A stretch of DNA of 64,000 nt from an uncultured Roseburia sp. (GTDB lineage: Bacteria > Bacillota > Clostridia > Lachnospirales > Lachnospiraceae), in NCBI GenBank assembly GCA_947088675.1, contig CAMUHN010000003.1, forward strand, positions 1-64,000, in the 5' to 3' direction. Under the pieces are notes generated by a model that worked only from the letters and a program-made list of their open reading frames with translations, made no database searches and had not been told where the DNA came from. Shown here one piece after another: positions 7,604 through 16,807 of the stretch (within the stretch, counting starts at the first letter, position 1; every line of letters begins with the position of its first letter). Position numbers and translations under genes: made by a program.

Positions 7604-10390
7604 ATGTATAAAAGACTGGAACAACAACATTTATTCTGTACCGGCTGCGGCGCATGTGTAAACAGCTGCAGACAAAACGCCATTCATTATGAAGAAAGAC
7701 CGGACGACGGTTCCATTGTCGCACAGATTGACCCGTCAGCCTGTATTTCCTGCGGAGTCTGTGAAACGATATGTCCGCTGCGAAACCAAAAGGAAAATTC
7801 AAATCGGACGCTTACCGACTGCTATGCAGTCTGGGCCTCTGATAAAATCCGTTTCCAGAGCAGTTCCGGCGGCGCATTTACCGTTCTTGCCGAATCTGTA
7901 TTAGACCGGCAGGGAATCGTCTGCGCCGTTTCCTGCACCGACGATTTTGGCGCAGAACATATCATCCTGCAAAAAAAAGAGGAATTGGATCGGGTAAGGC
8001 GAAGCAAATATATGCAAAGTTCTGTGGGAACCATATACCGGACGCTCGAACAGCATTTGAAAGACCGCAGATCCGTTCTGTTTGTCGGCACTCCCTGTCA
8101 GGTCGCCGGCTTTCACGCATACCTTGGCAGAGATTACGATAACCTGCTCTGCGTAGATCTGTTCTGTAATTATACGCCGTCGCAATCCCTGTTCCGGCAG
8201 TATCTGCGCGAGACGTTTCAAACGGAAGAAATCGACAAAATAGATTTTCGCGTGAAAACCCACGGCTGGATCTGCGACATTCATACGGTCCGGTATAAAG
8301 ACGGACAAATCGAAGAACGCCGGCCCCACAACGACGCGTTCCAGCGCGGCTACCATACAAAACTGTTTATGCGGCAGACATGCGAAAACTGCAGATTTGC
8401 CGGCAATCCGCGCGAGGGCGACCTCTCCATTGCGGATTTCTGGTATATCAAAGATTTTTATCCCGGACTCGACGACGGAAACGGGACGAGCTGTCTGTGC
8501 GTGAACAATGAAAAGGGGGAATTGTTTTTCCGGAACATACAAAATCAGTTTGCGATGTGCAAAAAGGCGCCGTTCGAATGTATGAAATATAACCGCGGTC
8601 CGGTCAGCCATGCGCATCCGGCAAGGGACCGTTTTTACCGGCTGGTGCAAAAAATGAATTTCAGCCAGGCTGTGGACACTGCGCTGGGCGGAATCTACGA
8701 TATTGCAATCTGGGGAAACTGGAGCGAAAAAAATTACGGCTCCGAGCTGACCTATTTTGCGCTCTATCAGAGTATATGCGCCCTGGGTTATGAACCGGTC
8801 CTGTTTGAACGCCCCCGAAACGTATCCTGGAAACCAAACGATTCCGTGGTTCTGTTTGGAGAAAATCCCTATCCTGCGGATGCCCTGCACCCGTTATTTC
8901 CAAATAAGGAATCCATGTACGAGATGAACCAGAAAAGCGGTATATTTATCGTCGGTTCGGACCAGATCTGGCACCACGACCTGTACGAACCGTTTGGCAG
9001 CGTCTGCTACCTGGATTTTATCCAAAACGATAAAAAGAAGATCGCCTACGCCGCTTCGTTCGGCCGGGAGTACTGGAACGGGACAAAAGCGGAAGCGGAT
9101 GAAATGAGCATCTATCTAAACGATTTCGACCATATCTCCGTCCGGGAAACAAGCGGCGTTGCTATCTGCCGCGATTATTTCCATACAGACGCCGCAGCTG
9201 TCATGGACCCCGTGTTTTTGTGCGAAAAAGGGGTTTATGTAAAGCTGGCTGAAAAATCCGCCCTGCCACTGCCTTCCCATTACATCGGCGTCTATATGCT
9301 TGACGTAAGTGAGAAAAAACAGCTGCTTCTGGATACGGTCAGCGGTACGTTACAGCTCCCGTTCCACCTGATCACAGATGCATTCCAAAGCGATAAAAAA
9401 CATCCGGAGCGCGCCCTTTGCGAAGACTGGCTGAAGAACATTATAAAAAGCGATTTCGTCGTCACGGATTCGTTTCATGGAATGTGTTTTGCCCTGATTT
9501 TTGAAAAGCAGTTTATTGCGATATCCAATGAAAACAGGGGCGCCATCCGCTTTCAGGACCTGCTGGAACAGCTGAACCTGGCGGACCGGCTTGTCGATTT
9601 ATCCAAAACCTCTGCCGCTGATCTCGTAACGTTAACCGGCCGCAGGATTGATTATGAAACGGTAACAAAGACAATACGGCATCTGTCAAAGCAGTCGCTC
9701 CAGTGGCTGAGCAGCGCCATCCGCTCGAAAAAAGAATACCGTCTTACCAGACAGGATGTGTTGTTAAAGAAACTGCTGGAACATGAATATAAAAATAAAG
9801 ACACAAAAGAGCAGCTGAAACGCCATGAACGTCTTCTGGGGGAGAGACTCTGGGATATTGAAGTCCACCGCAAAGAATTAAACGAGAGGCTCTGGGATAT
9901 CGGCGTCCACCGCAAAGAATTAAACGAAATAGAAAACCGTTTAAACGAACAGGAAAAACTTTTAGGCGAGAGGCTCTGGGATATTGAGGTACACCGCAAA
10001 GAATTAAACGAGCGCGCATGGGATATCGAGGTACACCGCAAAGAACTAAACGAGCGCGCATGGGATATCAGCGTTCACCGCAGGGAACTCGATGAAATGA
10101 AAAATCGTCTGAATGAACAGGAAAAACTTTCAGGCGAGAGGCTTTGGGATATCGGCGTTCACCGCAAAGAATTAAACGAACTCCGTTCCCTGATTATGGA
10201 ACATGAACAGCTATTGGGACAGCGCTTATGGGATATCGGCATACATCGAAAAGAATTAGATGCACAAAACAGTGAGATTCAGAAGCTAAAGGCAAAAGCT
10301 GCGGAATATGATTCACTTTTCTTTATCAAAGCTATGAAGAAACTTCACTACTGGTTAGGAAAAATACGTCATTTCGGAGGAAAACGATGA
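7604..10390 (+). CDS. Ferredoxin/FrhB - polysaccharide pyruvyltransferase fusion with C-terminal 14-residue repeats
   Basis: A 928-residue multidomain protein. Two 4Fe-4S clusters open it (CTGCGACVNSC and CISCGVCETIC), followed to about residue 350 by a coenzyme-F420-hydrogenase beta-subunit-like (FrhB) domain with SSGGAF and VGTPCQVAGF. About 365-700 is a polysaccharide pyruvyltransferase domain (WGNWSEKNYGSELTYFAL, IFIVGSDQIWH, DSFHGMCFALIF), which would put a pyruvate ketal on a sugar. The tail (748-887) is seven near-identical units of the form RLWDIxVHRKELNE, probably an extended helical coil. FrhB-pyruvyltransferase neighbours and fusions are known in gut clostridia, but a redox role there is not established. 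ATG 7604 precedes the first Fe-S motif and has GGAG 13 bases upstream. The stop overlaps the next gene as ATGA. Confidence 0.85.
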   Translation: MYKRLEQQHLFCTGCGACVNSCRQNAIHYEERPDDGSIVAQIDPSACISCGVCETICPLRNQKENSNRTLTDCYAVWASDKIRFQSSSGGAFTVLAESVLDRQGIVCAVSCTDDFGAEHIILQKKEELDRVRRSKYMQSSVGTIYRTLEQHLKDRRSVLFVGTPCQVAGFHAYLGRDYDNLLCVDLFCNYTPSQSLFRQYLRETFQTEEIDKIDFRVKTHGWICDIHTVRYKDGQIEERRPHNDAFQRGYHTKLFMRQTCENCRFAGNPREGDLSIADFWYIKDFYPGLDDGNGTSCLCVNNEKGELFFRNIQNQFAMCKKAPFECMKYNRGPVSHAHPARDRFYRLVQKMNFSQAVDTALGGIYDIAIWGNWSEKNYGSELTYFALYQSICALGYEPVLFERPRNVSWKPNDSVVLFGENPYPADALHPLFPNKESMYEMNQKSGIFIVGSDQIWHHDLYEPFGSVCYLDFIQNDKKKIAYAASFGREYWNGTKAEADEMSIYLNDFDHISVRETSGVAICRDYFHTDAAAVMDPVFLCEKGVYVKLAEKSALPLPSHYIGVYMLDVSEKKQLLLDTVSGTLQLPFHLITDAFQSDKKHPERALCEDWLKNIIKSDFVVTDSFHGMCFALIFEKQFIAISNENRGAIRFQDLLEQLNLADRLVDLSKTSAADLVTLTGRRIDYETVTKTIRHLSKQSLQWLSSAIRSKKEYRLTRQDVLLKKLLEHEYKNKDTKEQLKRHERLLGERLWDIEVHRKELNERLWDIGVHRKELNEIENRLNEQEKLLGERLWDIEVHRKELNERAWDIEVHRKELNERAWDISVHRRELDEMKNRLNEQEKLSGERLWDIGVHRKELNELRSLIMEHEQLLGQRLWDIGIHRKELDAQNSEIQKLKAKAAEYDSLFFIKAMKKLHYWLGKIRHFGGKR
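9845..10264 (+). repeat. 42-bp coding repeat, seven units (R-L/A-W-D-I-x-V-H-R-K-E-L)
   Basis: Seven copies of a 14-codon unit, some directly tandem (units 1-2 and 3-4-5), others separated by linkers that are also about 14 residues or a multiple (ENRLNEQEKLLGE type). Units read RLWDIEVHRKELNE, RLWDIGVHRKELNE, RLWDIEVHRKELNE, RAWDIEVHRKELNE, RAWDISVHRRELDE, RLWDIGVHRKELNE, RLWDIGIHRKELDA. DNA identity between units is high enough for slippage or recombination to change copy number without loss of frame. Confidence 0.9.
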
Positions 10391-11166
10391 AACGCAATAC
10401 CGTTTTCATGTTATGGCTCTTTTTGTATGGGGCGGTTTACTGGTTCGGCGAAACAATGTCTCCGATTCTGGGAATACACCATGCAGTAACTGTTTTTTCC
10501 ATGATCCTCTACTGGATCTTCCTATTTGCTTATCTGCGAACACATGGCGCTTTAAAACAATATTTTCTCTGTGTTCCGGAAAACAGAAAGATATCCCATT
10601 ATCTGACCTGTGCGCCGCTGCTTTTGATGCCGCTAATAAATGCGGCTGCAGCTGCAGGCAGAAATACCGGCACAGAGAGCGCTATCCCGGATATGCGTAC
10701 CGTCTTTCATCTACTGACAGCGGCATTTCTCTCCGTCAGCTGTGTGATTGGAGAAGAGGTGCTTTTTCGGGGCATTCTGCTTTCTGTGTTTATAAACCGC
10801 TGCGCTTTGCGAGAACCTGCGGCCATAGCTGCAACAAGCTGTATGTTCGCCGCTATGCATCTCTTAAATACGGCTTCGGGCGCGCCGCTGCCTTATACAC
10901 TGCTTCAATCAGTCAATGCAGCCTCCATGGGCGTCTGCCTGGCCGTGCTTTCCATCCGGGAGCATAGTATTATCCCGGGTATCGTAATACATTCGCTGAC
11001 AAATCTCACATCCTTCTGCCCGGAAAGACCTGAAACTTTCGATGCTATGACAGACAGCGCTTTTTTTACCAATCCGGAGTTAAACATATTTATCGTTTGC
11101 CCTCTCCTGTATCTGCTCTGGGGAATCTATCTGTATCAAAATAAGAAAGGCTGGAAACAATTATGA
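10387..11166 (+). CDS. CPBP-family intramembrane metalloprotease (Abi/CaaX-like)
   Basis: Membrane protein of 259 residues with about seven hydrophobic segments and the CPBP protease motifs in order: GEEVLFRGIL (E-E-x3-R), FAAMHLLN, and IVIHSLTN. These glutamates and histidines are the expected metal site within the membrane. In bacteria such proteins process small peptides or modify membrane proteins; here it sits in the middle of a glycan operon, translationally coupled on both sides (ATGA at 10387 and at 11163). RBS GGAGG precedes the ATG. The target is unknown; a membrane enzyme of the same operon is a reasonable guess. Confidence 0.85.
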   Translation: MKRNTVFMLWLFLYGAVYWFGETMSPILGIHHAVTVFSMILYWIFLFAYLRTHGALKQYFLCVPENRKISHYLTCAPLLLMPLINAAAAAGRNTGTESAIPDMRTVFHLLTAAFLSVSCVIGEEVLFRGILLSVFINRCALREPAAIAATSCMFAAMHLLNTASGAPLPYTLLQSVNAASMGVCLAVLSIREHSIIPGIVIHSLTNLTSFCPERPETFDAMTDSAFFTNPELNIFIVCPLLYLLWGIYLYQNKKGWKQL

Positions 11167-12401
11167 AATTATATATTGACCCGGGAACCGGGAGTATGCT
11201 CTTTGCCATACTGGTAGGCATTCTCGGCACCCTGCGTTATCTGTTCAAAAACGGGCTTGTCCGCCTGCGCTTCCTGTTAAACGGTGGGAAAAAGACGGAT
11301 ACAAATACTGACCGCATACCGTTCGTCATATTTTCTGACGACAAACGGTATTGGACAGTGTTTGAACCTGTCTGCCGTGAATTTGACAGGCGCGGCGTGG
11401 ATATTGTATATATGACGGCGTCCCCGGATGACCCGGCGCTTGACAATTCCTATGCGCATGTAAAAGCACAGTTTATCGGGAAAAACAATAAAGCTTTCGC
11501 AAAAATGAATTTCCTGAATGCATCCATCGTAATTTCCACGACGCCAGGCCTTGACGTTTACCAGTGGAAACGCTCCAAAGACGTATCGTTCTATGTACAT
11601 ATGCTGCATGCGGCAACCGAGGTTGTACAATACCGTATGTTTGGCATTGATTATTATGACGCGGTGCTTCTTTCGGCCAACTACCAGAAAAGAGATATCA
11701 GAAACCTGGAAAAAATGCGCGGCCTGCCGTCAAAAGAGCTGGTAATGACCGGAATCCCGTATATGGACGAGATGGCAAAAAAACTTTCGCAGAAAGGCCG
11801 GGCGCATTCAGACGGCTGCACCGTGCTGCTTGCCCCCTCCTGGGGGAAAAGCGCGATTTTCCAAAAATATGGCGGAAAGATAATCGAGATGCTTTTAAAT
11901 ACCGGATACCATATCATTATCCGCCCGCACCCACAATCTTTTACATCGGAACAGGAAATGCTGGAAAAGATCATGGCGCAGTATCCGGCTTCCACGCAGC
12001 TTGAGTGGAATCGCGACAATGACAATTTTGATGTTTTAAACCGCGCCGACATTATGATATCTGATTTCTCCGGTGTCATATTTGACTTTGCACTGATTTA
12101 CGACAAGCCCGTGATCTACGCCGATACGGAATTTGACAGCAGCCCTTACGATGCATGGTGGCTTGATTACCAGTTGTGGACATTCTCGGCGCTCCCACAG
12201 ATTGGACAGAAGCTGACTATGGAAAATCTGGACTCCTTAAAAGACATGATTGATACATGTCTCAAATCCCCTAAGTATGCGCAGGGACGCAGGAAAATCC
12301 GCAAAGAAACATGGAACTGCCAGGGGGAGGGAACCAAACTTACCGTGGATTATCTTCTTGACAAATATCGGGATCTGACTGCAGCAAAGGGGGAAAAATA
12401 A
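11163..12401 (+). CDS. CDP-glycerol glycerophosphotransferase-like protein (TagB/TagF family)
   Basis: Peripheral-membrane GT-B enzyme of the family that adds glycerol phosphate from CDP-glycerol to an acceptor. After a short hydrophobic N-terminus (SMLFAILVGILGTLRYLF) it shows HMLHAATEVVQYRMFG, the RPHPQS loop at about residue 258, and the conserved SDFSGVIFDFAL motif near residue 300, all typical of TagB/TagF-type catalytic halves. At 412 residues it has just one catalytic unit, so a primase or single-residue transfer is more likely than a long polymerase. It is coupled to the CPBP gene by ATGA and sits one base before the next gene. Confidence 0.85.
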   Translation: MKLYIDPGTGSMLFAILVGILGTLRYLFKNGLVRLRFLLNGGKKTDTNTDRIPFVIFSDDKRYWTVFEPVCREFDRRGVDIVYMTASPDDPALDNSYAHVKAQFIGKNNKAFAKMNFLNASIVISTTPGLDVYQWKRSKDVSFYVHMLHAATEVVQYRMFGIDYYDAVLLSANYQKRDIRNLEKMRGLPSKELVMTGIPYMDEMAKKLSQKGRAHSDGCTVLLAPSWGKSAIFQKYGGKIIEMLLNTGYHIIIRPHPQSFTSEQEMLEKIMAQYPASTQLEWNRDNDNFDVLNRADIMISDFSGVIFDFALIYDKPVIYADTEFDSSPYDAWWLDYQLWTFSALPQIGQKLTMENLDSLKDMIDTCLKSPKYAQGRRKIRKETWNCQGEGTKLTVDYLLDKYRDLTAAKGEK

Positions 12402-12402
12402 A

Positions 12403-15150
12403 ATGTCTCTGATTGAAATAGCAGATACCATACTGCTGAAACCGCTTTACCTTGTATTCGAAATTATTTACACAATAGCAAACAGGCTGACTGACAATCC
12501 GGGCGCATCCATCGTCGTACTGAGCCTTGTCATGAATTTTCTCGTTCTCCCTCTCTATAAACGCGCCGACGCCATGCAGGAGGAAGAGCGTCAGATGGAA
12601 TTAAAATTACATAAAGGCGTAACACATATCAAAAAGACATTCCACGGTGATGAGCAGATGCTGATGCTGCAGACCTATTACAGACAGAACCACTATAAAC
12701 CGGCCTATGTCCTGCGCGGCGCCACATCACTGCTGCTGGAAATTCCGTTCTTTATTGCCGCATACCGCTTTTTGTCCGGGCTGCAGCTGCTAAACGGCGT
12801 CCGGTTCGGCCTGATTGCCGACCTTGGCAAACCGGACGGTTTATTCCAGATTGGCGGAACAGCAATCAATGTACTGCCTTTTCTGATGACGGCTGTGAAC
12901 CTGGCTTCCTGTGTGATTTTCACCAAAGGCAGCCTGTTAAAGACGAAACTGCAGCTATATGGAATGGCAGTTTTCTTTCTGATATTTTTATATGGCTCCC
13001 CGTCCGGACTTGTTTTCTACTGGACGCTGAACAATATTTTTTCATTAATAAAGACGGTATTTTACAAACTGAAAAACCCGAAAAAAATCATAAATCTGCT
13101 GTCTTCCACAGCAGGCGGATTTGTCTGGATTTACGGTTTTTTTATCTGTCAGACAGACAAGCCGAAATTTATCCTGTTTTTTGCAGTACTGGGCGCGCTA
13201 CTGCAGGCGCCGGCCGTATCTTCTCTGCTGCATAAAACGTCTGCCCGTGAAAAGAAAGCAAAAATAAGATCTGCAAACAAAGCCGTATTTTTTTCCGGAT
13301 GTGTATTTTTATCGGTACTTACCGGGATTCTGATCCCGTCTGCCGTTATAAAATCATCCCCTCAGGAATTTATAAGCGGTACATTTTTTACGCATCCAAT
13401 CTGGTTTATTGTCAGCGCTTTCTGTCTGGCATCTGGATTTTTTGTTGTCTGGCTCGGCGTGTTCTACTGGCTTGCAGGCCCGTCCGTAAAACCGCTTTTT
13501 GACAGGGCTGTATGGATTTTTTCAGGGATAGCTGTCATTAACTATATGTTCTTTAACAGAGGCTTTGGAATCCTGACTTCCCGTCTCAAATACGAATCAG
13601 AGCTGAAATACACAATTACGGATCAGCTTTGGAACTTTCTCGTTTTACTGGCAGCTGCACTTTTGCTTTATGGGATATATCAACGCTTTGAAAAAAGAGT
13701 TCATGAAATATTAATCATTGGTATTGTGGCATTCGCAATTATGGCAGTCCCGAATATTACCCACATCCATTCCTCTGTTGCGGCTGTAAAAGAACAGCTT
13801 CCCGACAATGAGAAAATGCCGGAATTTACTCTGAGCAAAACCGGTAAAAACGTTGTCGTCCTTATGCTTGACAGAGCTATGGGAACATTTCTTCCCTATC
13901 TGTTTGAGGAAAAACCAAACTTAAAGGAGCAGTTTGCAGGCTTTACTTACTATTCCAATACTTTATCATTTGGAAAATTCACCAACTTTGGCGTGCCTGC
14001 GCTTCTGGGAGGATATGAATATTCACCGGCGGAAATGAACAAACGAGATACCGAGCCTCTCGTTTCCAAACACAATGAAGCAGTCAAATTAATGCCGGTG
14101 CTGTTTGATCAAAACGGTTTTGATGTGACTGTGTGCAATCCTATCTACGCAAATTATCAGTGGAACCCGGATCTTAGCATTTTTGACGAATACCCTGATA
14201 TTAAAAGTTACTCGACCGGAGAAAAGTTTCTGGACAGTGAATCATCAAAAACTTTAATAGAAAATAATAAAAGAAACTTTTTCTGTTACAGCATTTTAAA
14301 AACCATGCCATGGTTCACACAGGGAACAATCTATAACGACGGCAAATACAATCAGACGCCAACAGAAAATAATGACGCATATTCTGAGCAGACATTAAGC
14401 AGTATTTTCACTGCCGAAGGCATCAGTGCAAATTTTATGATGAATTATACTGTCCTTGAAAACCTGCCCAATATAGTTAAAAGCTCAGAAGAAGACACCA
14501 ACACATTTTTATTCCTGGCAAATGATACCACTCATGAACCAATGTTATTACAGACTCCTGATTATGTTCCTTCCGCACAGATTGACAATACGGAGTATGA
14601 AGCTTCCCACCCGGAACGCATCTTAGATGGACGGAAATTAAAACTGGAAAACGGACATCAGGTGATTCATTATCATGCCAATATGGCGGCAATGCTGCAG
14701 TTAGGAAACTGGTTCGATTATCTGCGCAGAGAAGGCGTCTATGACAATACCAGGATCATACTTGTTTCAGATCACGCAAGAGGACTTTTTGCTCTGGATG
14801 ACCTGATTTTAAATGAAGATGAGGATCTTGGCGAATTCTTTCCGCTGCTGATGGTAAAAGATTTTGGAAGTACAGAGTTTACTGTGTCAGATGAATTTAT
14901 GACAAATGCTGACGTTCCCACATTAGCTACGGACGGACTGATTGATCACCCGGTAAACCCATTTACCGGAAAAGAAATCAACTCGAATGAAAAGACTGCG
15001 CATGATCAATACGTCATTAATTCCAGTGACTGGCAAATTGACATTAACAACGGAAATCAATTTATTCTGTCCGACTGGTTTGCTGTACATGACAACATAT
15101 GGGATATAAATAACTGGAAATCGATTCAGCAAGATGATTTACCAGACTGA
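12403..15150 (+). CDS. YidC/Oxa1-type insertase fused to a sulfatase/LTA-synthase-superfamily domain
   Basis: A 915-residue fusion. Residues 1 to about 235 have YidC/Oxa1 layout: ASIVVLSLVMNFLVLPLY, a charged cytoplasmic loop (GVTHIKKTFHGDEQMLML), GATSLLLEIPFFIAAYRFL and the final GLVFYWTLNNIFSLIKTVFY. A block of about six more helices follows (240-465). From about 475 an extracytoplasmic domain of the alkaline phosphatase superfamily begins: VVVLMLDRAMG with D490, a candidate nucleophile T527 in GKFTNFG, H711 in NDTTHEP, and D790-H791 in SDHARG. Those residues fit a metal-dependent phospho-group transferase such as a phosphoglycerol transferase. It lacks the signal-peptide Cys and the length of a housekeeping YidC. 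Place in the operon suggests glycan decoration outside the cell. Confidence 0.82.
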   Translation: MSLIEIADTILLKPLYLVFEIIYTIANRLTDNPGASIVVLSLVMNFLVLPLYKRADAMQEEERQMELKLHKGVTHIKKTFHGDEQMLMLQTYYRQNHYKPAYVLRGATSLLLEIPFFIAAYRFLSGLQLLNGVRFGLIADLGKPDGLFQIGGTAINVLPFLMTAVNLASCVIFTKGSLLKTKLQLYGMAVFFLIFLYGSPSGLVFYWTLNNIFSLIKTVFYKLKNPKKIINLLSSTAGGFVWIYGFFICQTDKPKFILFFAVLGALLQAPAVSSLLHKTSAREKKAKIRSANKAVFFSGCVFLSVLTGILIPSAVIKSSPQEFISGTFFTHPIWFIVSAFCLASGFFVVWLGVFYWLAGPSVKPLFDRAVWIFSGIAVINYMFFNRGFGILTSRLKYESELKYTITDQLWNFLVLLAAALLLYGIYQRFEKRVHEILIIGIVAFAIMAVPNITHIHSSVAAVKEQLPDNEKMPEFTLSKTGKNVVVLMLDRAMGTFLPYLFEEKPNLKEQFAGFTYYSNTLSFGKFTNFGVPALLGGYEYSPAEMNKRDTEPLVSKHNEAVKLMPVLFDQNGFDVTVCNPIYANYQWNPDLSIFDEYPDIKSYSTGEKFLDSESSKTLIENNKRNFFCYSILKTMPWFTQGTIYNDGKYNQTPTENNDAYSEQTLSSIFTAEGISANFMMNYTVLENLPNIVKSSEEDTNTFLFLANDTTHEPMLLQTPDYVPSAQIDNTEYEASHPERILDGRKLKLENGHQVIHYHANMAAMLQLGNWFDYLRREGVYDNTRIILVSDHARGLFALDDLILNEDEDLGEFFPLLMVKDFGSTEFTVSDEFMTNADVPTLATDGLIDHPVNPFTGKEINSNEKTAHDQYVINSSDWQIDINNGNQFILSDWFAVHDNIWDINNWKSIQQDDLPD

Positions 15151-15173
15151 TTTCAGAAAGCAGGTAACTATCT

Positions 15174-16439
15174 ATGGCTGTTAATTTAATGCTGACTTTT
15201 TTTACTATTACTCTATTAAGCTGCCTGACTTCTGCGGCACTGTTTCTAAAAAAACTTTGGAATGGATTTCATAACAGAAAATTATTCTTTGAAATTTTGC
15301 TTCTTGAAATGCTTGTCGTATTAATGGGATACGGCAGTATGATTATATGCATGCACTACTCTGTCGACTCCTTTAACAGGATTTATGATGCCGGTCCTTT
15401 CTGGGAATTGCAGATCGGACGCTTTTTTAACTGTGGTGCAATTCTGCTTGCGCAAAAATTTGATCTCAATCCCACTGTATATCAGCAGCCGTTCTTTGTG
15501 TTATGGCACATTACTCTTGCAGTCATGATTATTATGTTTACAGTGGCGATCGCCAAAACATTAAAACAGATTACGACATTTCAATTTGTTCTGCTTATGC
15601 TTGCAGTATCGGTTTCATTTATCAATGTGTTTACAATGGAACTGATGCTGTTTCCGGAGACAGCCGCTGAATTCAGTATCAGTAATCTGGCTCTTGGCGC
15701 AGCAGTCTACTTTCCTTTGCAAAAAAGCAAAAATACATTGAAAGACTGGTTGCTCTGCTGGGTGTTTCTGATGCTGGCGCTTGGAAGCTATCAGAGTTAT
15801 ATCGGGATTTTCACAACGTTTATGCTTGCCTGTATTTTTCTGAAATTCCGTGAGAACAAAAAAATGCGATACACCTATACGGCTGCTGCGCTTCTGGTCG
15901 GTGCAAGCGCATCTGCTGCAAATATACTGATTACAAAATTACTGGTTCTCTTTGATTTCATTGCCGATTCAGGGCGTAACCCCATGTTACGCATTGAGAA
16001 AATATGGAATAATTTACAGCAGATTGCGTCATACCAGATATCCTTTTGGAAAGATGCGGATGGTCTTCTCCCTCCTGGCATTATGCCGGCCATAGCATGC
16101 GTTTTAATCGTGCTGATTATTCTGTGCATGCGGCAGCTGAAATTGACCGAACAAAAACTGTATTTCGTGTGCATGATCGCAGGATGTTATCTATTGGCGT
16201 TTGCACCACACATTATTGAAGAAAATATACATCTTACGCCGAGAAGTAATCTTGCCATATGGTCAGTGATTGCAATGATTTTTGTTTTTTCGCTTGATCT
16301 GTGTTTCAAGTACAAAAGATATGCGGGCAGCTTTTGCCCGCTCATACTGATTTTGATTCTTTGCTCCAACTGCCTGATCATGCAGGATATGGCCGCAAAC
16401 GAACAGATGACAAATGCCATTGACCTGAAAGAAGCGTAG
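15174..16439 (+). CDS. GtrII-like multi-pass membrane glycosyltransferase, truncated by TAG
   Basis: Polytopic membrane protein (about ten helices in 421 residues) resembling the GtrII group that transfers glucosyl or similar residues from a lipid carrier to glycans outside the cell. Features: ESSIDS-like N-terminal loop with YDAGPFWELQIGRFFNC, which is the family's characteristic first extracytoplasmic loop, and ENIHLTPRSNLAIWSVIA in the late part. The frame ends at TAG 16437-16439, but the same frame then runs on for another 105 codons of plausible coding sequence, so the gene is likely a nonsense mutant of a 527-residue original. RBS AGGTAA is 9 bases upstream. Whether the truncated protein still works is unknown. 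Confidence 0.72.
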   Translation: MAVNLMLTFFTITLLSCLTSAALFLKKLWNGFHNRKLFFEILLLEMLVVLMGYGSMIICMHYSVDSFNRIYDAGPFWELQIGRFFNCGAILLAQKFDLNPTVYQQPFFVLWHITLAVMIIMFTVAIAKTLKQITTFQFVLLMLAVSVSFINVFTMELMLFPETAAEFSISNLALGAAVYFPLQKSKNTLKDWLLCWVFLMLALGSYQSYIGIFTTFMLACIFLKFRENKKMRYTYTAAALLVGASASAANILITKLLVLFDFIADSGRNPMLRIEKIWNNLQQIASYQISFWKDADGLLPPGIMPAIACVLIVLIILCMRQLKLTEQKLYFVCMIAGCYLLAFAPHIIEENIHLTPRSNLAIWSVIAMIFVFSLDLCFKYKRYAGSFCPLILILILCSNCLIMQDMAANEQMTNAIDLKEA

Positions 16440-16757
16440 CTGATTGCGGAGCAGATAAAAATCTATGAAAATGCAACCGGAAATATTATTACAAAAATTG
16501 CTGCTGTAAATGATGAAAACAACAGTTACTGGCAGCCTGAATCCAGATACCGGAACGGACAGCTGGGAGCACGCATTATGTCGACCGGCTACTCAAATTA
16601 CCGCCTGATTGGTTATATCATGGGACGCGATTTTGAAAAGGCCGATATGCCGGAACAGATCTACGAAACATACTTTTCCGGAAAAAACTGGGATCATCTG
16701 TTGTTGGAAGAACAGCTTATTTGTCTGGAAGATACTGCACATATTGCTATTTACTGA
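16440..16757 (+). pseudogene. C-terminal remnant of the GtrII-like gene, in frame after TAG
   Basis: This stretch has no gene of its own but reads open for 105 codons in the exact frame of the upstream gene, from LIAEQIKIYENATGN through STGYSNYRLIGYIMGRDF to KNWDHLLLEEQ, and ends with TGA 16755-16757. Such a soluble tail ending in a Y-S-x-Y-x-L-I-x-Y pattern is what full-length relatives of this family carry. No start codon with RBS precedes it. CAG to TAG by one C-to-T change would explain the break (KEA-Q-LIAEQ). Confidence 0.7.
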
Positions 16758-16807
16758 TACAGAATGCAATGATAATAAACATGGATTAAACAAGGAGTTT
16801 ACACATA

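Noticed and set aside
7901..8890. 329-residue open frame on the minus strand inside the Fe-S/pyruvyltransferase gene
   Set aside because: Antisense shadow of a clearly coding strand; no RBS and no recognisable motif.
9845..10264. Regular 42-bp repeats as a CRISPR array
   Set aside because: Units are coding, without unique spacers of constant size, and keep frame in a protein.
12403..15150. Housekeeping YidC insertase
   Set aside because: Length, external enzymatic domain and operon context differ; rnpA/rpmH neighbours are missing.
16437..16439. TAG read as pyrrolysine
   Set aside because: No pylT/pylS genes or methylamine methyltransferase context; a nonsense mutation is simpler.
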